64,000 nt of DNA from Pseudooceanicola aestuarii. GTDB lineage: Bacteria; Pseudomonadota; Alphaproteobacteria; Rhodobacterales; Rhodobacteraceae. The position numbers and the translations under genes are program-made. The stretch's first letter is position 1. Every line of letters begins with the position of its first letter. The DNA lies in assembly GCF_010614805.1 (NCBI RefSeq), contig NZ_JAAFZC010000001.1, positions 970,001 through 1,034,000 on the forward strand, given 5' to 3'. This document shows positions 19,275 through 27,297 of the stretch, piece after piece. The notes below the pieces were generated by a model. That model made no database searches, was not told the origin of the DNA, and saw only the letters and a program-made list of their open reading frames with translations.

Positions 19275-19375
19275 CCGGATGCTATCCGGCCAAGGGCTGC
19301 CTTAGCCGCATATCCTCCGAACTGTCCCGACACCTTTCTCCAATACCTCAATAGACACTAGAGCACCTCCTTTCT
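19275..19375 (-). ncRNA. Candidate structured leader or small RNA with an 18-codon ORF
   Basis: On the minus strand AGGAGG (19371-19366) stands seven bases before a GTG (19358) that opens an 18-codon frame ending at TAA 19302. The stop codon lies inside a hairpin (19288-19307, GGCTAAGG-CAGC-CCTTGGCC with one G-U pair). That hairpin shares two bases with a second, perfect one (19275-19289, CCGGAT-AGC-ATCCGG), and a terminator follows. Further upstream GACACA-AAATC-TGTGTC (19401-19417) is a perfect inverted repeat directly after a TTGACA box. The peptide is not one I recognise; an untranslated small RNA is the alternative. Confidence 0.4.
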
Positions 19376-19429
19376 GAATGTTTCCGATACTCAGGAGGGT
19401 GACACAGATTTTGTGTCTGTCAAAACAAT

Positions 19430-20053
19430 TCACGCAATCTCTGGCGAAATTTTCGTGACGATTGCCCGGAAAGGCAGCAGGGCGATCAGGGCCAGCGACA
19501 GCTTCACCAGCCAGTCCGCCACCGCCAGCGAGACCCACAGCGGCACGACCGGCCCGAGGCCCAGCAGGGGCAGCGCCTCGCCGGCCCAGGACACGTCGTT
19601 GCCCGGCTCCACAAAGGTCAGCGCGGCGGAAAAGGCGATGGTGAAGAAGACCGCCGTGTCCAGCGACGATCCCACCAGGGTGGACACCAGCGGCGCGCGC
19701 CACCAGCGCCCGGCGCGAAACCTGTCGAACACCAGGACGTCGGTCATCTGCGCCAGCAGGAACGCCAGGCCCGACCCGGCCGCGATGCGCCAGGTGACCA
19801 GCGGGCCGAATTCGCCCATGATCTGGGTGCCGATCACCGAACAGATCACGCCGGTGACGAAACCGGCCAGGACGACGCGCCGCGCGGCGGCGGCCCCGTA
19901 GACGCGGTTCATCACGTCGGTGACGAGAAAGGCCAAAGGATAGGTAAAGGCGCCCCAGGTCAGCCATTGGCCGAACAGGAATTGCACCAGTATATTGGAG
20001 GCCACGACGATGGCGGCCATGGCAAGAATGCCGGGGAGGTGAATGCGGGTCAT
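19430..20053 (-). CDS. Queuosine precursor transporter (YhhQ/VUT family)
   Basis: The 207-aa membrane protein has about six hydrophobic segments and the family signatures AFLVTDVMNRVYG (residues about 41-53) and FLLAQMTDVLVFDRF (about 98-112). Members import queuosine precursors such as preQ0/preQ1 for tRNA modification. A preQ1-I riboswitch overlaps its ribosome-binding site, which independently supports the substrate assignment. VUT-family proteins were earlier annotated as vitamin transporters. Confidence 0.93.
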   Translation of the reverse strand: MTRIHLPGILAMAAIVVASNILVQFLFGQWLTWGAFTYPLAFLVTDVMNRVYGAAAARRVVLAGFVTGVICSVIGTQIMGEFGPLVTWRIAAGSGLAFLLAQMTDVLVFDRFRAGRWWRAPLVSTLVGSSLDTAVFFTIAFSAALTFVEPGNDVSWAGEALPLLGLGPVVPLWVSLAVADWLVKLSLALIALLPFRAIVTKISPEIA

Positions 20054-20058
20054 GATTT

Positions 20059-20092
20059 GGTCCGTTTTTTAGACAAGGTCGCGGAGACTTGT
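20059..20092 (-). promoter_or_regulatory. preQ1-I riboswitch controlling the queuosine-precursor transporter
   Basis: On the minus strand the 34 bases fold as the class I preQ1 aptamer: P1 is ACAAG (20092-20088) with CTTGT (20077-20073), the loop contains TCTCCGCGAC, and an A-rich tail CTAAAAAAC follows. The pseudoknot P2 forms between TCCG of the loop and CGGA (20064-20061). The CGGA is immediately before the start codon, so ligand binding would hide the translation start. The 3' partner and the downstream transporter both fit this class. Confidence 0.82.
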
Positions 20093-20119
20093 GCCTCCCG
20101 GCGGGAGGACTTCGGGCGT

Positions 20120-21001
20120 CTACTCCTCCGGGGCTGGCGATGCAAGCGTCACCTCGGTCACGACGTTGCGGAGCAGGGCCATGAAATTGTCGTCCGCCAC
20201 CATCGTCAGGCGCAACGCGCCCGCCCCGTCATGCCAGACGGCCAGCCCCTCAAGATTGCGGTTCAGCCCGCTGTCGCCATGCCAGATGATCGTGCCGGGG
20301 CGGGGAGCATCGGCCGGGGCGGTCAGGTCGAACCGGCGCACGCGGTTGCGGAACCCGAAGAAGAAGGACCGCTCCAGCAGGTAGAATTGCCCGTCGGGGC
20401 CGACATCGGCGCCCACGGGCCGGTAACGCCCCTCCCGTTGGATGCGTGCGATCCGGCTCCAGGCCCCGTTCTCGTACCGGAACAGGGGGAAATCAGTGTC
20501 CCGCGACTGTTCGGCCAGGGTCAACAGCCTGCCCTGCGCATCGACGGCCAGCGCCTCGTAGCCGGTGTTGTCCTCCAGGGCGGCATGATCGGGCGGGTCC
20601 GGCAGGCGGTCCAGGGTCGCTCCGTCGCGATAGACCCGCGCCGGCCCCTCGAAGGAGATGTGGCGCGTCCCGTGCGGCCCGATGGCCAGCCCCTCGCTGT
20701 CGATCTTGAACTCATGGATCAACGTGCCGCCGTCGTCATCCAGCTGGCGCAGGCGGGCAACCCGCAAAGCGGCCAGCTCTCCGGCGTTGCGCTCCAACCG
20801 GCCCTCGACGACCTGTCCCCGGTCGGTCAGCGCGACAAAGGTGCTGCCATCGGCGGAGACTTCGATCGCGGACAGGCCTCCCAGGGGGATCCGATTGTCT
20901 CGTTGCTCTGCCGCGACCTCGCTCAGCCGCCACCCGGCGGGCGGGGCGTCGCAGGACGGAACAAGGCAGAGAATCAGCGCGATTGCAGGACGGAAACGCA
21001 T
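20120..21001 (-). CDS. Esterase-like activity of phytase family lipoprotein
   Basis: The 293-aa protein starts with a signal peptide and a lipobox-like cysteine (LILCLVPSCDAPP). The rest matches the phytase-like propeller family: GGLSAIEVSADGSTFVALTD near the N-terminus, EGLAIGPHGTRHISFEGPAR, ALAVDAQGRLLTLAE and LEGLAVWHDG. Members are annotated as esterase-like but have no well-established substrate. The first 28 bases overlap the end of mepA, so the two are co-transcribed. Confidence 0.85.
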   Translation of the reverse strand: MRFRPAIALILCLVPSCDAPPAGWRLSEVAAEQRDNRIPLGGLSAIEVSADGSTFVALTDRGQVVEGRLERNAGELAALRVARLRQLDDDGGTLIHEFKIDSEGLAIGPHGTRHISFEGPARVYRDGATLDRLPDPPDHAALEDNTGYEALAVDAQGRLLTLAEQSRDTDFPLFRYENGAWSRIARIQREGRYRPVGADVGPDGQFYLLERSFFFGFRNRVRRFDLTAPADAPRPGTIIWHGDSGLNRNLEGLAVWHDGAGALRLTMVADDNFMALLRNVVTEVTLASPAPEE

Positions 21002-21894
21002 TGACCGGGCAGATCGGCGAGCGTCAGCTCCCGCTTGGGCTTGGGCGGGGGGGCATTCGGATCGCGCGGCCTGGGCGGCGGCGGGTTCAGGATGCGGTCC
21101 ACCCAGCCCTTTGCCTCGTCACAGCCGTCACCGGGCGGCGGCGGCGCCTGGTCCACGCAGTCACGCGCCCCCCTGGGACAGGCCAGCCGGACATGGAAAT
21201 GATAATGGTGCCCGTACCATGGCCGGATCTTGCGCAGCCAGGACCGGTCGCCTGTCGCCTCCTTGCACATCCGCACCTTGGCGCCGGGAAAGACGAAGAT
21301 TCGCGCCACCCGTCGGTCGCTGGCGGCAAGTTTCAGCACCTCCATGTGCTGATCGGTCCAGCGGTCGTTGGTATAGGCGCCGCGCGCCCGGCGCGTGGAG
21401 ATGGAGGAGAGATTCTCCCGCTCGGCCCGCGACAGGTTCAGCCGGTCGGGCGGCAGCATCCAGATATCCGCGTCCATCCCCATCTGATGCGAGGCATGGC
21501 CGGTCAGCATCGGCCCGCCGCGCGGCTGGGACAGATCGCCGATATACAGCCCCTCCCAACCCGGCAGGCGCGCCACCTGTGCCGACAGGTCTTTCAGGTA
21601 GTCGATGGTTTCGGGATGGCCCCAGTTGCGATTGCGCGACAGGCGCATCGCCTGCCAGGTCGGTCCCGTCTCCGGCAATTGCACCGCACCGGCAAGACAG
21701 CCCTTGGCGTAGCTGCCATAGGGTTGCGGCGCCTGGGCCGATCCGGCGGGGGCAGCGCCGAAGAACTGCTTGGCCGGTTTGCCCCGCATCGCCGCCGGAA
21801 TCTCCTGCTGGGTCGAGACGGAGACAGCCCGCTCCGTGCCGCCGCAGCTTCCCAGAAGGGCAATCAGGCACAGGGCGGCAAGGGGGCGGATCAT
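20974..21894 (-). CDS. mepA: Penicillin-insensitive murein endopeptidase
   Basis: MepA is a periplasmic zinc (LAS-type) endopeptidase that cleaves peptidoglycan crosslinks. The 306-aa protein has a lipobox-like signal (LCLIALLGSCGG). The zinc-ligand regions are intact: LTGHASHQMGMDADIWM and YGHHYHFHVRLACP. The start overlaps the stop of the MFS gene (ATGA), giving a three-gene operon of transporter, mepA and phytase-like protein. The proline-rich C-terminus (NPPPPRPRDPNAPPPKPKRE) is common in this family. Confidence 0.93.
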   Translation of the reverse strand: MIRPLAALCLIALLGSCGGTERAVSVSTQQEIPAAMRGKPAKQFFGAAPAGSAQAPQPYGSYAKGCLAGAVQLPETGPTWQAMRLSRNRNWGHPETIDYLKDLSAQVARLPGWEGLYIGDLSQPRGGPMLTGHASHQMGMDADIWMLPPDRLNLSRAERENLSSISTRRARGAYTNDRWTDQHMEVLKLAASDRRVARIFVFPGAKVRMCKEATGDRSWLRKIRPWYGHHYHFHVRLACPRGARDCVDQAPPPPGDGCDEAKGWVDRILNPPPPRPRDPNAPPPKPKRELTLADLPGQCVSVLQSR

Positions 21895-23219
21895 GGGCTG
21901 GCGTCTCCTTCGGGTTTCACCCAGCCTAGCAGGATCAACCCGATCAGGAAAAGGAAGATCAGCGGCGTCACGCCGATCTGCTGAGAGGCGCTGAGCGCCG
22001 TGACGATCCCGATCAGCAGCGGCGCCAGGAAGGACGTCGCCTTGCCGGCCAGCGCATAAAGGCCGAAGGCCTCGGCCATGCGCTCGGGATCGGCCTGGCG
22101 CACCATCATCGTGCGGCTGGCGGCCTGCACCACGCCCCCCGCCGCGCCAATCAGCGCCCCCAGCACGAAGAACACCAGGTCGGGCAGGGCCGACCCCTCC
22201 ACCACCGCCACGCCGTAGACCGAGGTGGGAGAGACCAGGACGATCGACACCGCCACGAAAGTCAGCACCAGGATCGCCGCCGTGATCACCGGCTTGGGTC
22301 CGAACCGCGCATCGGCCCAGCCGCCCACCATGGCAAAGACTGCTCCGGCGATGATGGCCACGATGCCGAAGACGCCGATATAGGTCACCGACCAGCCCAG
22401 CACCCCCGAGGCATAGATCCCGCCAAAGGCATACATCCCGTTCAGCGCATCGCGATAGAACATGGAGGAGGCCAGGAAGGCGAACAGCGACTTGCGCTCC
22501 GGCAGGTTGCGCAGGGTTCGGCCCAGGCCGGAGATCGCCTTTTTGACCGCGCCGCGTGGCGGACGGGTCGGTTTGGGATCACGTACGAACAGGAAGAACG
22601 GAATCATGAACACCGCGAACCAGATCGCGGTCAGGGGTCCGACCGCGCGGGTGCCCTCCCGCATCTCCGCATCCAGCCCCAGAATGGGCGGAATACCGAT
22701 CAGCGTGCGCCCGGTTTCCGCGCTTTCGGCGAAAAGCGCCAGCATCAGGGCCAGCGCAATCAGCCCGCCAAGATAGCCAAAGGCCCAGCCATTGCCGGAA
22801 ATGCGTCCGATTTCCTCTTTCGGGCCCAGGTCGGGAAGCATGGAATTGGTAAAGATCGTCGCGAATTCCATCCCGATCATGCCCAGCGCGAACCAGGCCA
22901 GCGTCACGTAGATGTTGAAACTGCCGGGCGCGGCGAACCACAGCATCCCGGCGCCGATGAAATACATCGCGGAGAACAGCCAGATCCAGCGCATCCGGTT
23001 GCCCGACACGTCCGACACAGCGCCCAGCACCGGCGCCAGCAGCGCAATGATGATCCCCGCCGCCGCAATGCCGAATCCCCAGGCGGTCTGCGCTGCGGTC
23101 CCGTCGCCCATCAGTTCCTTCACGTAGGGGGCGAAGATGAAGGTGATCAGCAGGGTGTTGTAGGGCTGGCTGGCCCAGTCAAAGAAGAACCAGCCCCAGA
23201 TCCGCTTGCGCAATGCCAT
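21891..23219 (-). CDS. MFS transporter of the UMF1 (Atg22-like) family
   Basis: This is a 442-aa, roughly 12-helix transporter beginning MALRKRIWGWFFFDWASQPY; the FFDWANQPF-type motif is diagnostic for the UMF1 family, related to yeast vacuolar amino-acid effluxer Atg22. The substrate in bacteria is unknown. I use ATG 23219 because GGGGGAC precedes it; an upstream in-frame ATG adds a non-hydrophobic extension. It leads the operon with mepA. Confidence 0.88.
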   Translation of the reverse strand: MALRKRIWGWFFFDWASQPYNTLLITFIFAPYVKELMGDGTAAQTAWGFGIAAAGIIIALLAPVLGAVSDVSGNRMRWIWLFSAMYFIGAGMLWFAAPGSFNIYVTLAWFALGMIGMEFATIFTNSMLPDLGPKEEIGRISGNGWAFGYLGGLIALALMLALFAESAETGRTLIGIPPILGLDAEMREGTRAVGPLTAIWFAVFMIPFFLFVRDPKPTRPPRGAVKKAISGLGRTLRNLPERKSLFAFLASSMFYRDALNGMYAFGGIYASGVLGWSVTYIGVFGIVAIIAGAVFAMVGGWADARFGPKPVITAAILVLTFVAVSIVLVSPTSVYGVAVVEGSALPDLVFFVLGALIGAAGGVVQAASRTMMVRQADPERMAEAFGLYALAGKATSFLAPLLIGIVTALSASQQIGVTPLIFLFLIGLILLGWVKPEGDASP

Positions 23220-23347
23220 GTCCGTCCCCCGATGTGGTCGCGCCGATATGATCGACAATGCGACGTCGGGGCAAGGGATACCTCCCGCAGGGGGCGCAGT
23301 TTCACACCGCTGTCACCCAAAGGCGCGCGCACGGATCAGGGAGGCGC

Positions 23348-23881
23348 CTACACCCGTGTCGGCGGCCAGGGGCGACTGTCGTCCGCCATGAACAGCGCCG
23401 CCACCCAATCGGGCAGGGAGGGCGACGTATCGGTCAGCCCCAGCGCCTGCAAGACCGCCTCCGTCGGGACCATCCGGCCCTTGCCGGTGACGGCGGTGCG
23501 AAAGATGCCGTGGCTGGCGCAGGTGCCGTCCTTCCACATGGATTGCTCGATATAGACGAACCGCGCGTCCCATCCCAGCAGGCGGCTCTGCATCTCGACC
23601 CGTTCAAACACCGTCATCCTGCGCCGATAGCGCAGGACGCTGCCCGCCACGGTCAGGCCCCAGCCATTTTGTCGCAACACCCGGAACAGACCGGCGCGCA
23701 GGGCAAAGGGGATGCGCCCGAGGTCGTAGATCGACAGGGTGCGCCCGTTGTTCAGTTCCATCATGAAATCCAGATCCCAGGGCCAGATCCGGTGATGAGA
23801 GACATGCACCCCGTCCACGCCCAGTGGCGGCGCCTTGCGGAACTTGATGATTTCCTTGGCCATTCGGACAAAAGGATACAT
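23348..23881 (-). CDS. Hotdog-fold acyl-CoA thioesterase
   Basis: The 177-aa protein belongs to the 4-hydroxybenzoyl-CoA-thioesterase-like group: the substrate-site stretch WDLDFMMELNNGRTLSIYDLG is typical, with later strands YRRRMTVFERVEMQSRLLGWD and FVYIEQSMW. I chose ATG 23881 because AAGGAG lies eight bases before it. It reads divergently from yggT. The specific acyl-CoA cannot be told. Confidence 0.85.
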   Translation of the reverse strand: MYPFVRMAKEIIKFRKAPPLGVDGVHVSHHRIWPWDLDFMMELNNGRTLSIYDLGRIPFALRAGLFRVLRQNGWGLTVAGSVLRYRRRMTVFERVEMQSRLLGWDARFVYIEQSMWKDGTCASHGIFRTAVTGKGRMVPTEAVLQALGLTDTSPSLPDWVAALFMADDSRPWPPTRV

Positions 23882-24015
23882 GCGCCGGGCTCCTTGCTGC
23901 TGCTGTGCCCAAATCAGCGCTGTGTGCGGGGGCGTCAATCGAAACCCTGCGTCCGACTTGCGGGCGGCGTCGGGGGCGCTTACCTGTTGATCCGATTGGA
24001 CAGAAAGGCGCGCCC

Positions 24016-24303
24016 ATGTATTCCGTGTTGCAGATCATCGACCTCATTCTCGATATCGTGTGGTTCTTCGTGATCGCCCATGTGGTGATGAGCTGGCTGA
24101 TCTCCTTTGACGTGCTGAACCTGCGGCAGCCTTTTGTCGCGCAGATCTGGAACGGGCTGACCCGGATCCTTGAACCGCTGTACCGTCCGATCCGCCGCAT
24201 CCTGCCGCCCACCGGCGGGCTGGACCTGGCGCCGCTGATCGTGCTGGTCGGCCTGATGATCATTCGCATCGTCGTCGCCAACAACGCCGCCGCGTTCTAC
24301 TGA
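24016..24303 (+). CDS. YggT family membrane protein
   Basis: The 95-aa protein has two hydrophobic segments (about 8-28 and 71-89) around the conserved loop IWNGLTRILEPLYRPIRRIL, the hallmark of YggT/YlmG. Members affect cell-division or membrane processes, and the mechanism is not established. It precedes recQ on the same strand by about 70 bases. Confidence 0.9.
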   Translation: MYSVLQIIDLILDIVWFFVIAHVVMSWLISFDVLNLRQPFVAQIWNGLTRILEPLYRPIRRILPPTGGLDLAPLIVLVGLMIIRIVVANNAAAFY

Positions 24304-24374
24304 CCGCTCGCTTGCGCCCCGTATAGCGGTGTGGAACAGTGCCGCTTCGGAACGGACCAGAACCGGCGGGGGAC

Positions 24375-26417
24375 ATGGGCAAGGCTGACGCGCTGCTGCG
24401 CGACGTATTCGGATTCGACGGGTTTCGCCCCGGCCAGGAAGAGATCGTTCAGGCGGTGGCGCAGGGGCAGGACACCCTGGCCATCATGCCCACCGGCGGC
24501 GGCAAATCCCTGTGTTTCCAACTGCCTGCCCTGATGCGGCCGGGGGTGACGCTGGTCATCTCGCCGCTGATTGCGCTGATGCGGGACCAGGTGCGGGCGA
24601 TGACCTCGGCCGGGGTCAGCGCCGGCTCCCTGACCTCTGGCAATAGCGAGGAGGAGAACGACGCCACCCGCGCCGCCCTGCATGAGGGCCGGCTGAAACT
24701 GCTGTATCTTGCGCCGGAACGCCTGTCCTCCGTCGGGCTGGGCGACACGCTGCGCCACGCCGATGTCAGCCTGATCGCGGTGGACGAGGCGCATTGCGTC
24801 AGCCAATGGGGCCATGATTTCCGCCCCGATTACCTGCGCATCGGCGCGCTGCGCGAAACGCTGGACGTGCCGCTGGCCGCCTTTACCGCCACCGCCGATG
24901 CCGAAACGCGGGAAGAGATCGTCAGCCGCCTGTTCGGCACCCGCATCCCGCAGATGTTCCTGCGCGGTTTCGACCGGCCGAACCTGCATCTGGCGTTCGA
25001 GGCCAAGAATTCCCCCCGCACCCAGATCCTGAACTTCGCCGCTGCGCGCAAGGGCCAGTCGGGCATCGTCTATTGCGGTACGCGGGCGAAGACCGAATCG
25101 CTCGCCCGTGCCCTGAACGAGTCGGGCGCTCAGGCGATCCATTACCATGGCGGCATGGAGGCGGACGCCCGCCGCGCCGCCGAACTGCGGTTTCAACAGG
25201 AAGACGGGCTGATCGTCGTGGCCACCGTGGCCTTTGGCATGGGCGTGGACAAACCCGATATCCGCTGGGTCGCCCATGCGGATCTGCCCAAGTCGATCGA
25301 GGCCTATTACCAGGAGATCGGGCGCGCCGGTCGCGACGGCGCGCCGGCCGAAACGCTGACCCTGTTCGGCCCCGATGACATCCGCCTGCGGCGGTCGCAG
25401 ATCGACGAGGGGCTGGCCCCGCCCGACCGCCGCGCCGCCGATCACGCCCGTCTGAACGCACTGCTGGGTCTGGCAGAGGCGCAGACCTGCCGCCGCGCCA
25501 CCCTGCTGCGCTATTTCGGCGAGGAAGACGTGACCTGCGGGCGTTGCGATCTGTGCGACACCCCGCCCGAAACCTTCGACGGGACCGAGGCGGTGCGCAA
25601 GGCGCTGTCGGCGATCCTGCGCACCGGCGAATGGTTCGGCACCGGCCACCTGATCGACATCCTGACCGGCAACGAGACCGACAAGGTGCGCGAACGCGGG
25701 CACGATCAGCTGCCCACCTATGGCGTCGGGCAGGATTACAACCGCCGCGAATGGCAGGCGGTGTTCCGTCAGATGATGGGGCAGGATCTGGTGCGCCCCA
25801 ACGTGGACCGTCACGGCGCGCTTTTCATGACCGAGGCCGCCCGCCCGATCCTGCGCGGGGAGGCCACGATCCGCCTGCGTCGCGACACCATTGCCGCCGC
25901 GCGGGCCCGGCGTCCTGCGGTCAAGACTCTGGTGGCAGAGGAGGACGCCCCGCTGCTGTCGGCCCTGAAGGCCAAGCGCCGCGCGCTGGCCGAGGCGCAG
26001 AACGTGCCCGCCTACATCATTTTCAACGACCGCACCCTGATCGAGATGGCCGAAACCCGGCCCGCCACCCTGGACGCCATGGCCCGTGTCGGCGGCGTCG
26101 GCGCCAAGAAGCTGGAAGCCTATGGCGACGCCTTCCTGGAGGTCATCGCCGGCGCGGTGGAGGAAACCCACCCCGCCCGCCGCCGCCTGGCCGGACGCGA
26201 CGCCGGCAGCCTTTACGATCAGCTGATGGAGGCCCAGACCGCCCTGTCGCGGGGCGCCGATGGCATCGACAAGCCGCTGTCGTGCTCCGCCGCGCAGATC
26301 GCCAAGGTGGCGCAGATGCGGCCCCATGATCCCGACGCGCTGGGCCGTATTCTCGGCGACCGGCGCGCGGAACGATTTGGCGATGCCTTTCTGGATATCC
26401 TCCGACAGGCGGGGTAA
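24375..26417 (+). CDS. recQ: ATP-dependent DNA helicase RecQ
   Basis: RecQ unwinds DNA 3' to 5' in recombination and repair. The 680-aa protein has Walker A MPTGGGKSLCFQLP, motif II AVDEAHCVSQWGHDFRPDY, motifs V-VI TVAFGMGVDKPDIRWV and QEIGRAGRDG, the zinc-binding cysteines TCGRCDLC and a C-terminal HRDC domain (NVPAYIIFNDRTLIEMA). I prefer ATG 24375 (GGGGGAC before it) to a GTG 36 bases upstream. Confidence 0.96.
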   Translation: MGKADALLRDVFGFDGFRPGQEEIVQAVAQGQDTLAIMPTGGGKSLCFQLPALMRPGVTLVISPLIALMRDQVRAMTSAGVSAGSLTSGNSEEENDATRAALHEGRLKLLYLAPERLSSVGLGDTLRHADVSLIAVDEAHCVSQWGHDFRPDYLRIGALRETLDVPLAAFTATADAETREEIVSRLFGTRIPQMFLRGFDRPNLHLAFEAKNSPRTQILNFAAARKGQSGIVYCGTRAKTESLARALNESGAQAIHYHGGMEADARRAAELRFQQEDGLIVVATVAFGMGVDKPDIRWVAHADLPKSIEAYYQEIGRAGRDGAPAETLTLFGPDDIRLRRSQIDEGLAPPDRRAADHARLNALLGLAEAQTCRRATLLRYFGEEDVTCGRCDLCDTPPETFDGTEAVRKALSAILRTGEWFGTGHLIDILTGNETDKVRERGHDQLPTYGVGQDYNRREWQAVFRQMMGQDLVRPNVDRHGALFMTEAARPILRGEATIRLRRDTIAAARARRPAVKTLVAEEDAPLLSALKAKRRALAEAQNVPAYIIFNDRTLIEMAETRPATLDAMARVGGVGAKKLEAYGDAFLEVIAGAVEETHPARRRLAGRDAGSLYDQLMEAQTALSRGADGIDKPLSCSAAQIAKVAQMRPHDPDALGRILGDRRAERFGDAFLDILRQAG

Positions 26418-26448
26418 GCTAACCCCACATTTTGAAAAAGGAATTCCC

Positions 26449-27219
26449 ATGCTTTGTGTTCTGTCGCCCGCAAAACGCCTGGACTGGTCGGACCGGCCGG
26501 ATTCCATGAGCGTTCCGGCCTTTCTGGCCGAGGCGAACAGCCTGGCGCGCACCATGCGCAACCGCACGATGAAGGATCTTCGGACGCTGATGAGCCTGTC
26601 CGAAGACCTGGCCCGCCTGAACCGCGACCGCTACCGCGCCTGGTCCGAAACTCCCGAAGATACGATCCTGCGTCCGGCGGTCTTCGGCTTTGCCGGGGAT
26701 ACCTATACCGGGCTGGCCGCCGGCTCCCTTCAGGCGGATGACCTGGCCTGGGCACAGGACCATCTGCGCATTCTCTCCGGCCTTTACGGCGTTTTGCGAC
26801 CGTTGGACGGGATTCAGCCCTACCGGCTGGAGATGGGCACCCGGCTGAAAACCCGGCGCGGCGAAACCCTGTACGCCTTCTGGCGCGACCTGCCCGCCCG
26901 CCACCTGAAAGCCCAGGCCGATGAGCTGGGCACCGACACGCTGGTGAATTGCGCCAGCCAGGAATATTTCGGGGCCGTGGACATCCGCGCGCTGGGCCTG
27001 CGGGTGATCACCCCCGCCTTTCTGGAGGAACAGGGCGGCGTGGCCAAGATGATCTCCTTCAGTGCGAAACAGGCGCGTGGCGCGATGGCGCGGTATATCG
27101 TGACCCACCGCCTGACCGACCCCGCCGCGCTGGTCGAATTCGACAGCGGCGGCTATCGTCATGACCCGGAACGATCCACGCCGGACGGGCCGGTCTTCAT
27201 CCGGTCCACGCCGGGATAG
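26449..27219 (+). CDS. yaaA: Peroxide stress protein YaaA
   Basis: The 256-aa protein is a full-length DUF328 member: MLCVLSPAKRLDW at the start, GLYGVLRPLDGIQPYRLEMG in the middle and MISFSAKQARGAMARYI near the C-terminus. YaaA binds DNA and lowers free iron damage during peroxide stress in Escherichia coli. AAAAAGGAA precedes the ATG, 31 bases after the recQ stop, so the two may be co-transcribed. Confidence 0.94.
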   Translation: MLCVLSPAKRLDWSDRPDSMSVPAFLAEANSLARTMRNRTMKDLRTLMSLSEDLARLNRDRYRAWSETPEDTILRPAVFGFAGDTYTGLAAGSLQADDLAWAQDHLRILSGLYGVLRPLDGIQPYRLEMGTRLKTRRGETLYAFWRDLPARHLKAQADELGTDTLVNCASQEYFGAVDIRALGLRVITPAFLEEQGGVAKMISFSAKQARGAMARYIVTHRLTDPAALVEFDSGGYRHDPERSTPDGPVFIRSTPG

Positions 27220-27297
27220 GTCGCGGGCGGGGGACGAATCCTTGCCTGCGGATCGGGGGAATGCGACCATCCCCACGCTCAGGTAAGGAGAGTTCCC

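Noticed and set aside
24297-26567. A long antisense frame covering recQ
   Set aside because: A high-GC shadow; recQ on the plus strand has all helicase motifs.
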